Position numbers and translations under genes: made by a program. DNA of 64,000 bases from Xenopus tropicalis (taxonomy: Eukaryota > Chordata > Amphibia > Anura > Pipidae). The notes under the pieces are model-generated. The model was not told where the DNA came from and searched no databases. It saw nothing but the letters and a program-made list of their open reading frames with translations. The stretch is from the NCBI RefSeq assembly GCF_000004195.4, contig NC_030679.2, forward strand, positions 16,347,212-16,411,211, written 5' to 3'. Positions 52,336-62,905 of this stretch are shown piece after piece (the first letter of the stretch is position 1; each line of letters begins with the position of its first letter).

Positions 52336-54700
52336 CATTTGTCCAAAGCACATTTTGTCTACAAAAATACATTCTATATACGAAAAATAATTCCCAGTAC
52401 ACAGAATATTAATGTGTGTGGTAAAAAATATACAAAAAATATATTTCTAGTGAAGAATAAGAACAAAGATTTTTTTTTTTGCACAAAAGGCGTTTATTAT
52501 ATTGCAAACTCAATTCTGTAAATTTTAACAAGCATTCTATCTCACAAATGTATAACATCCATACAACAAAACTAGTTATTTGTAAAGTTACTTACAGAAT
52601 TAATTACTTAAAACAAAACTTTGACAAAATCTATAATGGTGTAACTGAATAACATATTCCAGCTAGATTTTCATGACAAAATAGATGCTTGTGACAGAAA
52701 GCAAGATTCTATAGCACAGAATTCAGTCATCAACAAAATAAATACTTGGTTCCATAAAACTGATAAAATATTCATTCTGTGAAACAACACTGTCAATCAA
52801 ATTCTTGAACCAATAATGTGCAGGTTTTAACTGGAGTCAATTTACTGGTCTACACACTGTTTTAATTTGTGTTGACCCATGTTGACCCATGTGCGTGCGC
52901 GCACCCACACACACAAAGGATTTGTTTGTAGGATTTGTTTAATAAGATGAAAAGCTGCCAGCTCTACCCCACAAGTCTTGCCTACTATAGAGGGCGCCCT
53001 CTATATCTGCTGTGTTTTAGGTTTTTACCCAGAAGGTTGAGAAATATAGTGCTGTACTAATGCTGTGGCACAACACTGATGTTTCTAGGGATTTTGTTCC
53101 TGATAATGAGCTTTAAAGAAAAGAAAAAAAAAAAAACATTAATATGATGACATAAGGTGAGATGCTATTCCTAAATATAAAACACAATATGTTAATTCTA
53201 TCATATTAATCCCCCCCAATATTAGTAGAATGAGTGAGTACAATACACCAGATATTTATAGTAGCAATGTAACACATGAGTACAGTATAAACCATCTAAC
53301 TTAAGCTCTTCCCTCCAAGGATACCAGCTGATTCACATCATTACACTACAACATGAAATTTCACAACTTAGTAGTAGTGACCGTAAAAAATTTGTAGATG
53401 ACTGTTAGAATCCAATGTTTGCCTTCCTCCTATTATTAGTACAATAGTATTAGTTAGCTTACAGCGATCTCTTAATAATATGCTTATCTATAGTTTAGCT
53501 ACTACATTATGTAGCCACAGGGAAAAAAAACCCAGTGGGCCCCACTTTTGGTGCACCACCCCAAACCTTAATAGTGGCTGCAAGGAGGAAGAAGGGGGGT
53601 AAACTTTGGCAACTGAAGCAGCAGCCCTGGTAGACCCTGGACACCTCAGTCCAACACCACATAATACATCATATAAATGATGATCCCTTTTGTTTGCACA
53701 TAGTACTCGTTTATGTTGTGGTTGGACTACAGCTAAGTAGGATACTGCTCATAAGGCTTACACATCATACTATACAACCAGCCTGTCTGCATCAAGTTCT
53801 GAAGTAGCTGAATCACATGGATACCACATATTATGTACTAGTTGATCTATAGCTAAACACATCATTACTAGAGTGCTATCAGCTAACTGGTGCAATATTA
53901 TAGCTAGGAGGAGCCTACCGCATTGGAGCCTAACACTCATGTACAAAGCTTATTAGGGTCACTACTACAGTGGTGGAATTATGCAAACTTGTGCAACTTC
54001 ATATTGCAGTGTAAAGATATGAATCAGCTGGTATCCTTGGAGGAAGGAGATTTATGTTATATGGGTTTGTGCTCTACTCACTGGTGTATTTATAAGTGTT
54101 TCACATATACTGCTGAGTTATACTGCTACCATAAATATATGTTTGGTATATAGTACTATACCAAGGAGCCCCTACATGAGGGGCTAATGTTAGGGTTTTT
54201 TAAAATAATGCTATTAATATCTTATGTTTTATTGACTTGTCAGGGGTAGTGTTGCTACCTGGCCAGTATTTTGCCAGCCTAGCTAGTAAAATACCAGACA
54301 AGGCCGGGGCCAGTATTTACCAGTCTACCCATCATTCTACTTCCAGCCTAACCTCAACCTGGCCATAATTCCTAATCAAGCCAGGTTGTTATTGCCCATT
54401 CACACAAGGATTCTGTTGCTTGGCCTCCAGCCTGCCCACCTATGTCGCTAGTCCAACTACTTCTGCATCGCCACTCCTCCCCCTACATTGTTGTCTCACC
54501 CCCTCCAGGGGTCCTACTCCCACTCCCTTAGCTTGAGCAAGAATCTTTCTAAAAAAAATCATATTTATGTTTTGAATGCTTTAATTTAAAATTCATTTTA
54601 GCTGCACAATTCATACAAACATCGTTAGATCAGTTTTATACCACAGAATCTGTACAGCATTATATTTCTCATCCATCTCTAACATACTGTCTTTCCGCGG
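52336..54700. other. Unclassified AT-rich sequence, no gene recognised
   Basis: About 2.4 kb without a recognisable coding domain. It has a GTGTGCGTGCGCGCACCC tract near 52890. A pair of inverted blocks, CCTCCAAGGATACCAGCTGATTC (53314-53336) and its complement at about 54021-54043, may bound an old element of about 740 bp. Confidence 0.5.
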
Positions 54701-54721
54701 GACTGTCCCGGTTTTAATAGT

Positions 54722-54825
54722 GCATCCCGCTGTCCCAGATAGTTCAATGAATGCCCCGCATTTCCGTAATAGATTATGGAAACGCAGGACATTCATTGAA
54801 CTATCCGGGACAGTGGGATGTACTG
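54722..54825. repeat. Palindrome, ~48-bp arms
   Basis: GTGCATCCCGCTGTCCCAGA and GGGACAGTGGGATGTAC bound arms that meet around TAATAGATTATGG. Several mismatches are present. It resembles a small fold-back element. Confidence 0.85.
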
Positions 54826-56600
54826 GGTGGAGTCGGGTGCTCCTGCTCCTTATGCGGCTCCTTGTGCGGCATAGACAGGCCCTTGCATACATTGTTCAGC
54901 AGCCCCTCAGACCCACAGACCAGGCCCAGCCTGATACACTTCAGCTAGGCCACCTATTGCTGAATGCACGACAATGCCTACACATTTACATGGGAGAATG
55001 CTTGTGTGTATTATACCATAGACTGAAATGTTTTTCTATTTCTAGGCCTACTAATGCTGCAAATCAGACATACACTAAACAGCCCTATAAAACTAAAGCT
55101 CGCCATACAACCTGTACTAATAATTTCAATTTCATGTACCCATTTAGCCCACTGATTCCAACCAGTATTCATGTTAGGGTGGCCATCTGTCTGGTATTTT
55201 ATGTCATAGCCTGTAAAATGCCATTTAAGGCTGGGGCAAGTATAACAAATTGTATTTGTAACCCCCAGTCTTTTCAATCTAACCCAGTGCCCTCTCCTAG
55301 CTCCACTTTATCTCATCAGCATCTTTATAATCCTGTCCTACTCACCAAATCCCCTGCCCAATCAGCATGATTCCAGCACCTTTATGTCACGGCTTTACCT
55401 CTTTTTTGTTGCACTCCACCCCCTCACCCTAATTTGCCACTCCTCTCATCTTGTAACCTGCAGTAACAGCTCAGACACTATCAGTAATTTTACATCCCCT
55501 GCCTTTAAAAAGAATTGAAAACATAAACTAAATCTAACAGGCAAAGTATGATCAGAGAATGTGGCATAAGTGTAATTAGTTGTGGCCTGGATGCATAATG
55601 AGCATGATCATGTGTAGGCACATAACCAAGATGCCCCAGGAATTCACTTTAGCATCTCTATGGGCTCCCTATTTAGTTATTGGACACTAATTATTATAAA
55701 CAGTGGATGAGACAAGTAATACAACAAACCAAGCCTGGACCTCTTTTTGACCCAACCTACTCTTAGGGAAGCCACACTCCTGTAATGTCTCTGTAACCCC
55801 TATGTGGCTGTAAAACAGACAAGTGCCAGCAGATTCTTTCACCCAGAGGAAAGAATCCATTCCATCCCTGCAATGGTAGAAAATAAATACACATTTTCAA
55901 GCATAATAAATAGTGCAAGAATTAGTGCAAAATAAACCCAACAGTACCAAACATCCTCTTCTGGTATCATCTCCTGAGGAATACCACGTACAATGGTTCC
56001 TGTAGAAAAATACTTAAGTCACAGAACATGAACTGTTACGTTACTTGTTACTGTTAATTAACCATTTCCAACCTCATGTCACTATGGACCACTCTTTACG
56101 TACAGAAGTCCTTGAGATACTTCCTGGACCTTGCTACAGGGGTGCTCAGGCACAACTTAAAGAACACATGCGAAAATCTGCTGCTTACTCCAGGCATCCC
56201 AGGCAAGTGCTTGGCTGTAAAGAGGAAAAGGTCAGTGCAACACTCATTAATACTTTTACTGCATAATATGGCCCTACACAAACCAAACTTTATTAAGTCC
56301 ATCCTATCCCACCCTGACCCAGTGTTCGTAGGGTGCCCTCTGCGCACTTCATAGGGTTGGAGATAAGGCAATGGGTCCCACCTAAATTGGCAGGTTGATG
56401 TAGAAGTTAAAGCGGGGCTCAGCAGTATTTTTAGAGCCAACTATTTACAATGTTAATTAATGTCTCTCAAGTGAGAGGGTTCAAAATAGAACATAATCAA
56501 AACAAGTCACACCCTAGGAATCTCAGTCAGGAAATTCCATCCTCTGTGGATTACTCCCACCTCCTCCCGGGAAACAAACCTCATCTCTGAGGGGATCCCT
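54826..56600. other. Unclassified sequence, no gene recognised
   Basis: Open frames at 54720-55370 and 56045-56440 have no domain I recognise and no supporting structure. Confidence 0.45.
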
Positions 56601-57700
56601 GTGGACAATTACAGATGCCTGTCAAACTTTGCTTTGGTATCTGCAAATGAGATGTAATAAGCGGGGTGCGGCTTGTCAATGCGCCTGCCATTTGGGAGGT
56701 CAGAGCTGAGGGCAAAGTTCCTCTCCTCCTGATATTTGCCGCATGACCTCACCCTGTGCTTCAGAATGGTCCGCCCGAACCACCATTCCTTGGCCACGTC
56801 ATACAGGTAGTCAACAACTTGCCATCACCTGGTGGGATTCTGGTGCAGAACCCCGCCAAACCCCAACTTTTCCCTATGGATCAGCTCCCCGTAGATGTTT
56901 CTCCCCCTCGTCGTAGACCCATTCGGGAGCTTAGGGCATGTAGTACCTCCACCTCTCATAGACATGCGAGTTGGTGATCCTTTGGACACCAGATACACTC
57001 CTCTGCTTTTCAGGATCAGCACGGCCGGGGACTACCCAGAATACATCATCCCAGCTGGGCACGTATGGAGGTGGTGGGGTGCGGGGCACTGTGGATCTTC
57101 CTTCCTCTCGGGGTGAAGGATACCCTGTAGATGAGCCTAATTCCATGGCCCCCCCAATTGGGCTTTGGATACTTCTTGGTTGCTGGGCACCCTGGTGATG
57201 AGGCACTCCCGGGGGATGAGGTCAAACTTGCTCCATCTGCGTGAGAGCTTTTCCGCGGCCTCAACCCACGAAGATGGCCAATGTTTGGAGCTCAATTTGC
57301 GCCTGGGTCAGTTTGCAACAATGGTGACCATGGCCGGCTGGGTAACTTCCAGCTCTACCACAGTGGGTGCAGAGTCCTCCTCCCCTGAATCGGAAAAGCT
57401 GTAGGATACTGTGGCAGGGAGTCTGTCAGGCCTTGGTGGAAGTGGAGAGGGGCTAGCCTCCATCACTGTGGAGGGATCTGTCACCCTCACCATGGGCTCA
57501 GTCCAACATTTGTTTCCACATCATATAGGGCCTGGTCCACCTCATTCCCCCAGCAGCAGTAGGGCAAAACTAGCCCCTTTCCCATACCTCACCCCAAAGG
57601 TACCCAGTCAGACGTACCTCTGTGGAGGGGGTGAAGTAGGGACACTTTCCAGGGCTTCCGGAGTAGGTCTGCATGGGCCTGCTTGGTCACCCATAATGAT
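56600..57700 (-). other. Coding-like minus-strand remnant, unidentified
   Basis: Minus-strand frames look protein-like although split: WVEAAEKLSRRWSKFDLIP and ECLITRVPSNQEVSKAQ (about 57290-57180), RLIYRVSFTPRGRKI (57046-57264), VQRITNSHVYERWRYYMP (to 56931), then VAKEWWFGRTILKHRVRSCG and ISFADTKAKFDRHL (56609-56797). The region is richer in GC than its flanks, lacks introns I can see, and needs several frame changes. I do not recognise the family. It could be an old retropseudogene, a gag-like remnant or chance; no function is proposed. Confidence 0.35.
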
Positions 57701-57719
57701 AGCCCAGCAGGTTAATCCA

Positions 57720-58022
57720 GTCACAGCCGTGATCCATCAGTGCTTTTCTTCAGCTGGAACTGGGGCCTTAGTTAAGATTGAGGGAATTATGAACAGTTCC
57801 AAATACCAGTCAATATTGGCACAAAAGCTTAAGGCTTCTGCTAGAAAGCTGAACATGAGGAGGAACTTCATCTTTCAGCATAACAACGACCCAAAGCATA
57901 CATCCAAATCAACAAAGGAATGGCTTCACCGGAAGAAGATTAAAGTTTTGGAATGGCCCAGCCAGAGCCCAGACCTGAATCCAAATGAAAATCTGTGGGG
58001 TGATCTGAAGAGGGCTGTGCAC
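57720..58022 (+). pseudogene. Tc1-like transposase C-terminal fragment
   Basis: Tc1/mariner transposases cut and paste DNA at TA sites using a DDE triad. The plus-strand frame carries CFSSAGTGALVKIEGIMNSS, ARKLNMRRNFIFQHNNDPKH, WLHRKKIKVLEWPSQSPDLN and ENLWGDLKRAVHR, the familiar C-terminal third. In active relatives the block reads QHDNDPKH; here the catalytic Asp is Asn (QHNNDPKH). The final Glu (ENLW) is kept, with Asn for Ile before it. The N-terminal two thirds and the terminal repeats are absent. The longer open frame beginning at 57411 is not transposase upstream of about 57720. Confidence 0.93.
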
Positions 58023-58250
58023 AGGGTCGGAAAAATCCTGGTGGGTCCCGGCTCTAGTGGGCCCTGGCGGCCCAGACCTGACCCTAGCCAACGCTCCCCC
58101 TGCCCGACTGTTCCTCCCCTGGCGTGTTAAATTTACGCGCTTGGGGGAGAACGTCGGGTGGGGTTAGGGAGGGGGGTGCGGGCACCTGCAGGGCCCCTGG
58201 GGCGGGAGCCCCGGTGGACTCTTCACCCCCCAGTCTGATGCCCTCGCAAT
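58023..58250. repeat. GC-rich repeat, copy 2
   Basis: Follows the Tc1 fragment directly. It contains CTCCCCTGGCGTG, TTTACGCG, GGGGGAGAACGTCGGG and several GGGCCC blocks, resembling 4363-4515. It is non-coding despite an open frame on each strand. Confidence 0.5.
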
Positions 58251-59261
58251 CTGACAGATTTGGAGTGTTTCTGCAAAGAAGAGTGGGCAAAATGTCAAAA
58301 GTCAAAATGTGCCATGCTGATAGACTCTTCAACAAAGTATTAGTTTAGGTGGCATAATCTGGTAGCTCCCATCTATAATATCCAACAAGATTCCATTTAC
58401 TACTTCCATCCAAAACTTGTATCACCACACATGAAAGGGAGTGCCTACTTGATTACACATTCACCAACATTTATTGGACTCTCTCGGGTACATTCTATGC
58501 AACCTATCTGGGGACAGATACCAACCATACAAAATTTTCCTTGCTGTCTCAAAATGATTTAAACATCTTGTATATTTTTGTGGGGCTTGGTAAGCTAAGT
58601 TCCAGCTATCAAAGGGAAATGTCTGCTGTAAAACACTCTCCCACGTTATCCTCTGCTCTCTCTCGGCCCTCAGATCCTAGCAGTTGATATATCATAGATA
58701 GTCCCCCCCCTGAAATACTTCCGTTGCTGCATGCGCATTTCCAACTTTGTGGCTCCCCTATTATGGATTCCACTAACTTTTTAAAAAGGTCTAATCTGTA
58801 AATATTTATAAAAAAAAATTTGGGACATCCAAATTCCTCTTGCAATTGCCCAAATGACTTAACATGTGAATCCTGCAATAGCTGGGCCACAAAAAATTCT
58901 TTAGCCTGTTGCTGCAAATGAGGGAAAAGGTGCCATCGTGTCCTGCTTTCTACACTTAACCCAAATATCTAATGCTGTTTTTATAGTTATTAGTATGGAA
59001 ACAGTCAATATATTTGTGTGGTTCTCCCATAATTTGATCTTACAAACAAGGCATCAATATCCACCCAATGCTTCTCTCCCCTTGGTAGATACCATGCTAA
59101 CATTTGTTCAACCACTGTAGCATAATAATAATTAGTACCATATATACTCAAGTATAACCCGAGTTTTCCAGCACTCAAAATGTGCTAAAAAAGGAATTCT
59201 CGGCTTATACTCGAGTCAAGTAGGGGCACTGGTGGAGTACTTCCCGCACGCCAGTCTCGTA

Positions 59262-59920
59262 TACTTGCGCAAGCCAGTCGAGCCACGTGATCCCACCCCC
59301 GTGTCTGCCAGAGTACCATATATACTGCCGCACGCCTGTCGCGTATACTTGTGCATGCCAGACGAACCGTGCGCACCCCCCATCCCCCAATGCAGCACCC
59401 AGGCGCGTGGCGCAACTGGAAAAGTTTGTCTGCCAGAGATTGTATATATTTGTGCACGCCAGTCGAGTCGTGCGCACCCCCCCCCCTCCATGCCCCCGTG
59501 TCTGCCAGAGTATGTATACAATAGCAGATGGGAGTCTAGCCCAAGGAGTTCACGCAACTGTAAAATGGGAGTATAGCCCAAAGAGTTCACGCAACTGGAA
59601 AAGTTTGTCTGCCAGAGTGTGTCAAGCCAGTCGAGCCGCGTGATCCCACCCCCTGTGTCTGCCAGAGTACCGTATATACTGCCGCACGCCTGTCGCGTTT
59701 ACTTGTGCATGACAGTTGAGCCGCGCGCACCCCCCATCCCCCCGTACAGCGCCCGGGTATGCGCGCACATGGCGCACACGGGGGGTGCGTGCGGCGCAAC
59801 TGGAAAAGTTTGTCTGCCAGAGATTGTATATATTTGTGCACGCCAGTCAAGCCGTGCGCACCAACCCCCCCCCCCCCCGTGCAGTGTGTCTGCCAGAGTA
59901 TGTATACGATAGCAGATGGA
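59262..59920 (+). repeat. Direct duplication, ~364-bp period, GC-rich
   Basis: GCCAGTCGAGCC.CGTGATCCCACC to GCCAGAGTATGTATAC.ATAGCAGATGG occurs at about 59271-59530 and again at about 59627-59916. It contains CTGCCGCACGCCTGTCGCGT and AACTGGAAAAGTTTGTCTGC in both. The second copy has extra GCGCGCACATGGCGC sequence and a C run of about 16. Confidence 0.9.
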
Positions 59921-60213
59921 CTATACTCCTTGGGCTATACTGCTTGAACTTGTTTAAAAAGGAATTAGAAAGAACTGGCTTCAGGGTGCCCATGGACTTG
60001 CACTGAAGGGGGATCTGGGCCACACCACAGGAACACAAATGGTAATGGATGCTGTTAGTTGAAGATCTTATCTCAGCCCGATGCTTTAACACAATTTAAA
60101 TTGGTGCTACTTTCCTTGTATATTTAGTGCATGCATGATAGGACGACTAACCTGTACAACCTTGCATGTGGTTATCTTATGTTGGATGCGCCTCATTTTC
60201 CAGCCCACACCTT

Positions 60214-60719
60214 GGGGCTGATTTACTAAGACACGATTTCGAATCCGAATTGGAAAAATTCCGATTGGAAACGAACATTTTGCGACTTTTTCGTATTTTT
60301 TGCGATTTTTTCGGCGTCTTTACGATTTTTGCGTAACAACGCGAGTTTTTCGGCGTCTTTACGATTTTTGCGTAAAAACGCGAGTTTTTCATAGCCATTA
60401 CGAAAGTTGCGCAAAGTCGCGATTTTTTCGTAGCGTTAACACTTGCGCGCAAAGTCGCGCCTTTTTCATAGCGTTAAAACTTAAAAGGCGCGACGTTTCG
60501 CGCAAGTTTTAACGCTACGAAAAAATCGCGACTTTGCGCAACTTTTGTAATGGCTACGAAAAACTCGCGTTTTTACGCAAAAATCGTAAAGACGCCGAAA
60601 AACTCGCGTTTTTACGCAAAAATCGTAAAGACGCCGAAAAACTCGCAAAATTACTGATCATTACGAAAAAAACGCAATCGGACGCATTCGGCCCGTTCGT
60701 GGGTTAGTAAATGTGCCCC
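60214..60719. mobile_element. MITE family A inside TA element copy 2
   Basis: Left end GGGGCTGATTTACTAAGACA, right end TTAGTAAATGTGCCCC, with CTT flanking both sides (60211-60213, 60720-60722). The interior has repeated CGGCGTCTTTACGATTTTTGC blocks in both orientations, so most of the element is a long inverted repeat centred near 60475. Confidence 0.9.
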
Positions 60720-61434
60720 CTTGTGTTTATTAATATGGTAGTCACTTGTGAGTGTCCTTTTATTAAATAATTTGATTATTGAAACTTAGCAATAGCGGCT
60801 GCATTTCCCACCCTAGGCTTATATTTGAGTCAATACATTTTTCCAGTTTTCTTAGGTAAAATTAGGTACCTCGGCTTATATTCGGATCGGCTTATACTCG
60901 AGTATATACGGTAATATTTGGGAAAGATAATCCTCCCTGTTCTATAGATAAAAAAAGGATATTTCTGGCAGATCTTGGCCGTTTATCTTTCCATATAAAC
61001 ACTAACATTATTTTCTGGAGATTTTGCAGGTATAAACCTAGCAACTGAATTAGTATTGTACGTAAACAATAAAGTACCCTTGGAAGACTTAACATTTTTA
61101 TGGCGTTCACTTGGCCCAACAAGGAGATACTGTGTGTCTTCCATGAAGAAATTTTGTTCCAAATACAATCTCTTAAATAAATAAAATTCAGCCTGTGAAA
61201 TGAATGCATTGATCTCGGCAGCTAAACTCTTAAATAATGGATGAATCTATCTTTCCAGTTAAATTCATAATTCGTCTTCAGTATCTCCAGTTCATTTGTC
61301 TTCAGATTGATGCCTAAGGCCTGTGTTTTAGCTTTATTTATTTTATAATATGATAAAACAACTGCAAAAGTGTATATAGAGCGGGTAGTGCCTTTTTTTT
61401 TCATCTTTGCATCCAGTTTAAACTGCAGGAACAA

Positions 61435-61690
61435 AGAACATGGAACCAGATTTATACAGATCAGCTGGGATTCTCACTGGCCCTGAAGTTTTGGGGGAAA
61501 GTTTTGGAAAAATAAATTGTGCAATATTGCTTTAAGAATACAACCCTGATGTTGCTGGACTACAGCTCCCAGAATACCTCAACTTTCATTATATATTAAA
61601 TTGTTCTGGTATTTGTAGTACAGCAATAGCTGAGAAAAGTTTGGTTAAGCAGTGCAGTGCAGCAGGGTTTAGTACCCCTCTAATGTAACA
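61435..61690. mobile_element. MITE family D, copy 4
   Basis: Contains ACAAAGAACATGGAACCAGA, GGCCCTGAAGTTTTGGGGGA, TTGCTGGACTACAGCTCCCA and ends GCAGGGTTTAGTACCCCTCTAA, the complement of the 40808 start. It abuts the L1 fragment. Confidence 0.75.
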
Positions 61691-61830
61691 TCTTTATATT
61701 TACATAGCATAGCCATAGAGTGTCTGCAGGCTAATATGTTATCTTAGAGGGTTAATTCATCACGGCACATTATTGACAATGAATGAACATAATATGTCTG
61801 ATCTCATTTCTAATGGCCTTATCTCCTAGG

Positions 61831-62399
61831 GGCTGATTTACTAAGACACGAATTCGAATCCGAATTGGAAAAATTCCGATTGGAAAATGAACATTTTGCG
61901 ACTTTTTTGTATTTTTTGAGATTTTTTTCGGCGCCTTTACGACTTTTCGGAAATTGTCGCGACTTTTTCGTTACCAATACGATTTTCGTATCCATTACGA
62001 TTTGCTCGTATCTTGTCGCGACTTTTTCGTATTGAGCGCTCGTAAGCGGCGGGCGAAACTTTCAGACTTAGCATGATTTTGGAAGCCTCCCATAGGACTC
62101 AATGGCACCCTGCAGCTCCAACCTGGCCCAAGAAAAGTCACCATACTGAAGCTTGAATGAATCCGAACGCTACGAAAAAATCGCAACATTTTGTGCAACT
62201 TTCGGAATGGCTACGAAAAAGGCGCGACTTTTCGCGCAAGTTTTAACGCTACGAAAAAATCGCCAGATTTTGCGCAACATTCGGAATGGCAACGAAAAAG
62301 TCGCGATAATTCTCCGAAAAAAATCACCAAATACCGATCATTACGAAAAAAACGCAATCGGACGCATTTGGCCGGTTCGTGAGTAAGTAAATGGGCCCC
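61831..62399. mobile_element. MITE family A
   Basis: Left end GGGCTGATTTACTAAGACAC, right end AGTAAGTAAATGGGCCCC, TAG on both sides (61828-61830, 62400-62402). It shares GAATCCGAATTGGAAAAATT and AAACGCAATCGGACGCATT with 60214-60719. Non-coding. Confidence 0.9.
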
Positions 62400-62754
62400 T
62401 AGGTATCTGCCATACAAAAACAAAGAGAGGGTATAGCTTTTTTTGTGAACTAAAACCATTCTGTATATATTGTATATACGGGTGGGAGCTGCCATACTCC
62501 CAGTACAGTATGAAGGTGTAGCCTAGTGTCAGTATAAAACACCCCTTCTGTTTACAAAGTGGTCAACTATACAACTATTGCAGCCAATGAGTTTTTGTTA
62601 GATCTCATTGGTCGAAGATATAGGAGATGGCCTCTGACCCCCTTCCTAACTATGGGTCACAGAGTGAGAGCAGGCATTGAGAACTGAAACTGAAATAGTT
62701 TTGAGCAATTGGTCAGTTTTAAAAACTAGAGAAATTTGCAGTGCACTGGGCTCA

Positions 62755-62905
62755 GTCAGTATATATATATACTGTATATATATATATATATTCCAACAAA
62801 CGGTCCGCTTCACACAGGTTATGGAGGGGGACATAAAGGATGGCCCTCCATGGCTCACTTGGCAAACATTTTCGTTGCAAGTCCAACATGAAGGTTCAAC
62901 TTTCG
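62755..62905. repeat. (TA)n tract and short PLE terminal fragment
   Basis: Two (TA)n runs at 62757-62790 are followed by CCAACAAACGGTCCGCTTCA, which resembles CAAACAAACGGGCCGCTCCA at 13262. The PLE similarity fades within about 40 bp. Confidence 0.6.

Larger units (their letters stand above)
59138..60911. mobile_element. TA-duplicating DNA element, copy 2
   Basis: The ends are CCATATATACTCAAGTATAA and TTATACTCGAGTATATACGG with TA on both sides (59136-59137, 60912-60913). The orientation is opposite to copy 1: CCCACCCTAGGCTTATATTTGAG here matches the complement near 6141-6165. It interrupts an L1-type ORF2. The interior holds a GC-rich duplicated segment and a MITE family A insertion. No transposase is visible. 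Confidence 0.87.
58340..61440 (-). pseudogene. L1-type LINE ORF2 fragment, split by the TA element
   Basis: On the minus strand, 61434-61222 reads YYKINKAKTQALGINLKT (the SGYKIN.KT block after reverse-transcriptase motif C). The run 61209-60892 reads LLGQVNAIKMLSLPRVLY, then FIWKDKRPRSAR and GGLSFPN. After the TA element the C-terminal part appears at 58917-58609 (HVKSFGQLQEEFGCPKFFF). The order on both sides is that of one ORF2 on the minus strand. Multiple shifts and missing motifs make it a pseudogene. Confidence 0.82.

Noticed and set aside
57411..58130. A single 239-residue protein
   Set aside because: Only the part after about 57720 is Tc1 transposase. The upstream part reads better, if at all, on the minus strand, and the last part lies in a GC-rich repeat.
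59185..60006. Cluster of Cys/Pro-rich open frames on both strands
   Set aside because: They arise from a duplicated GC-rich repeat lacking stops; frames overlap on both strands and share no domain.
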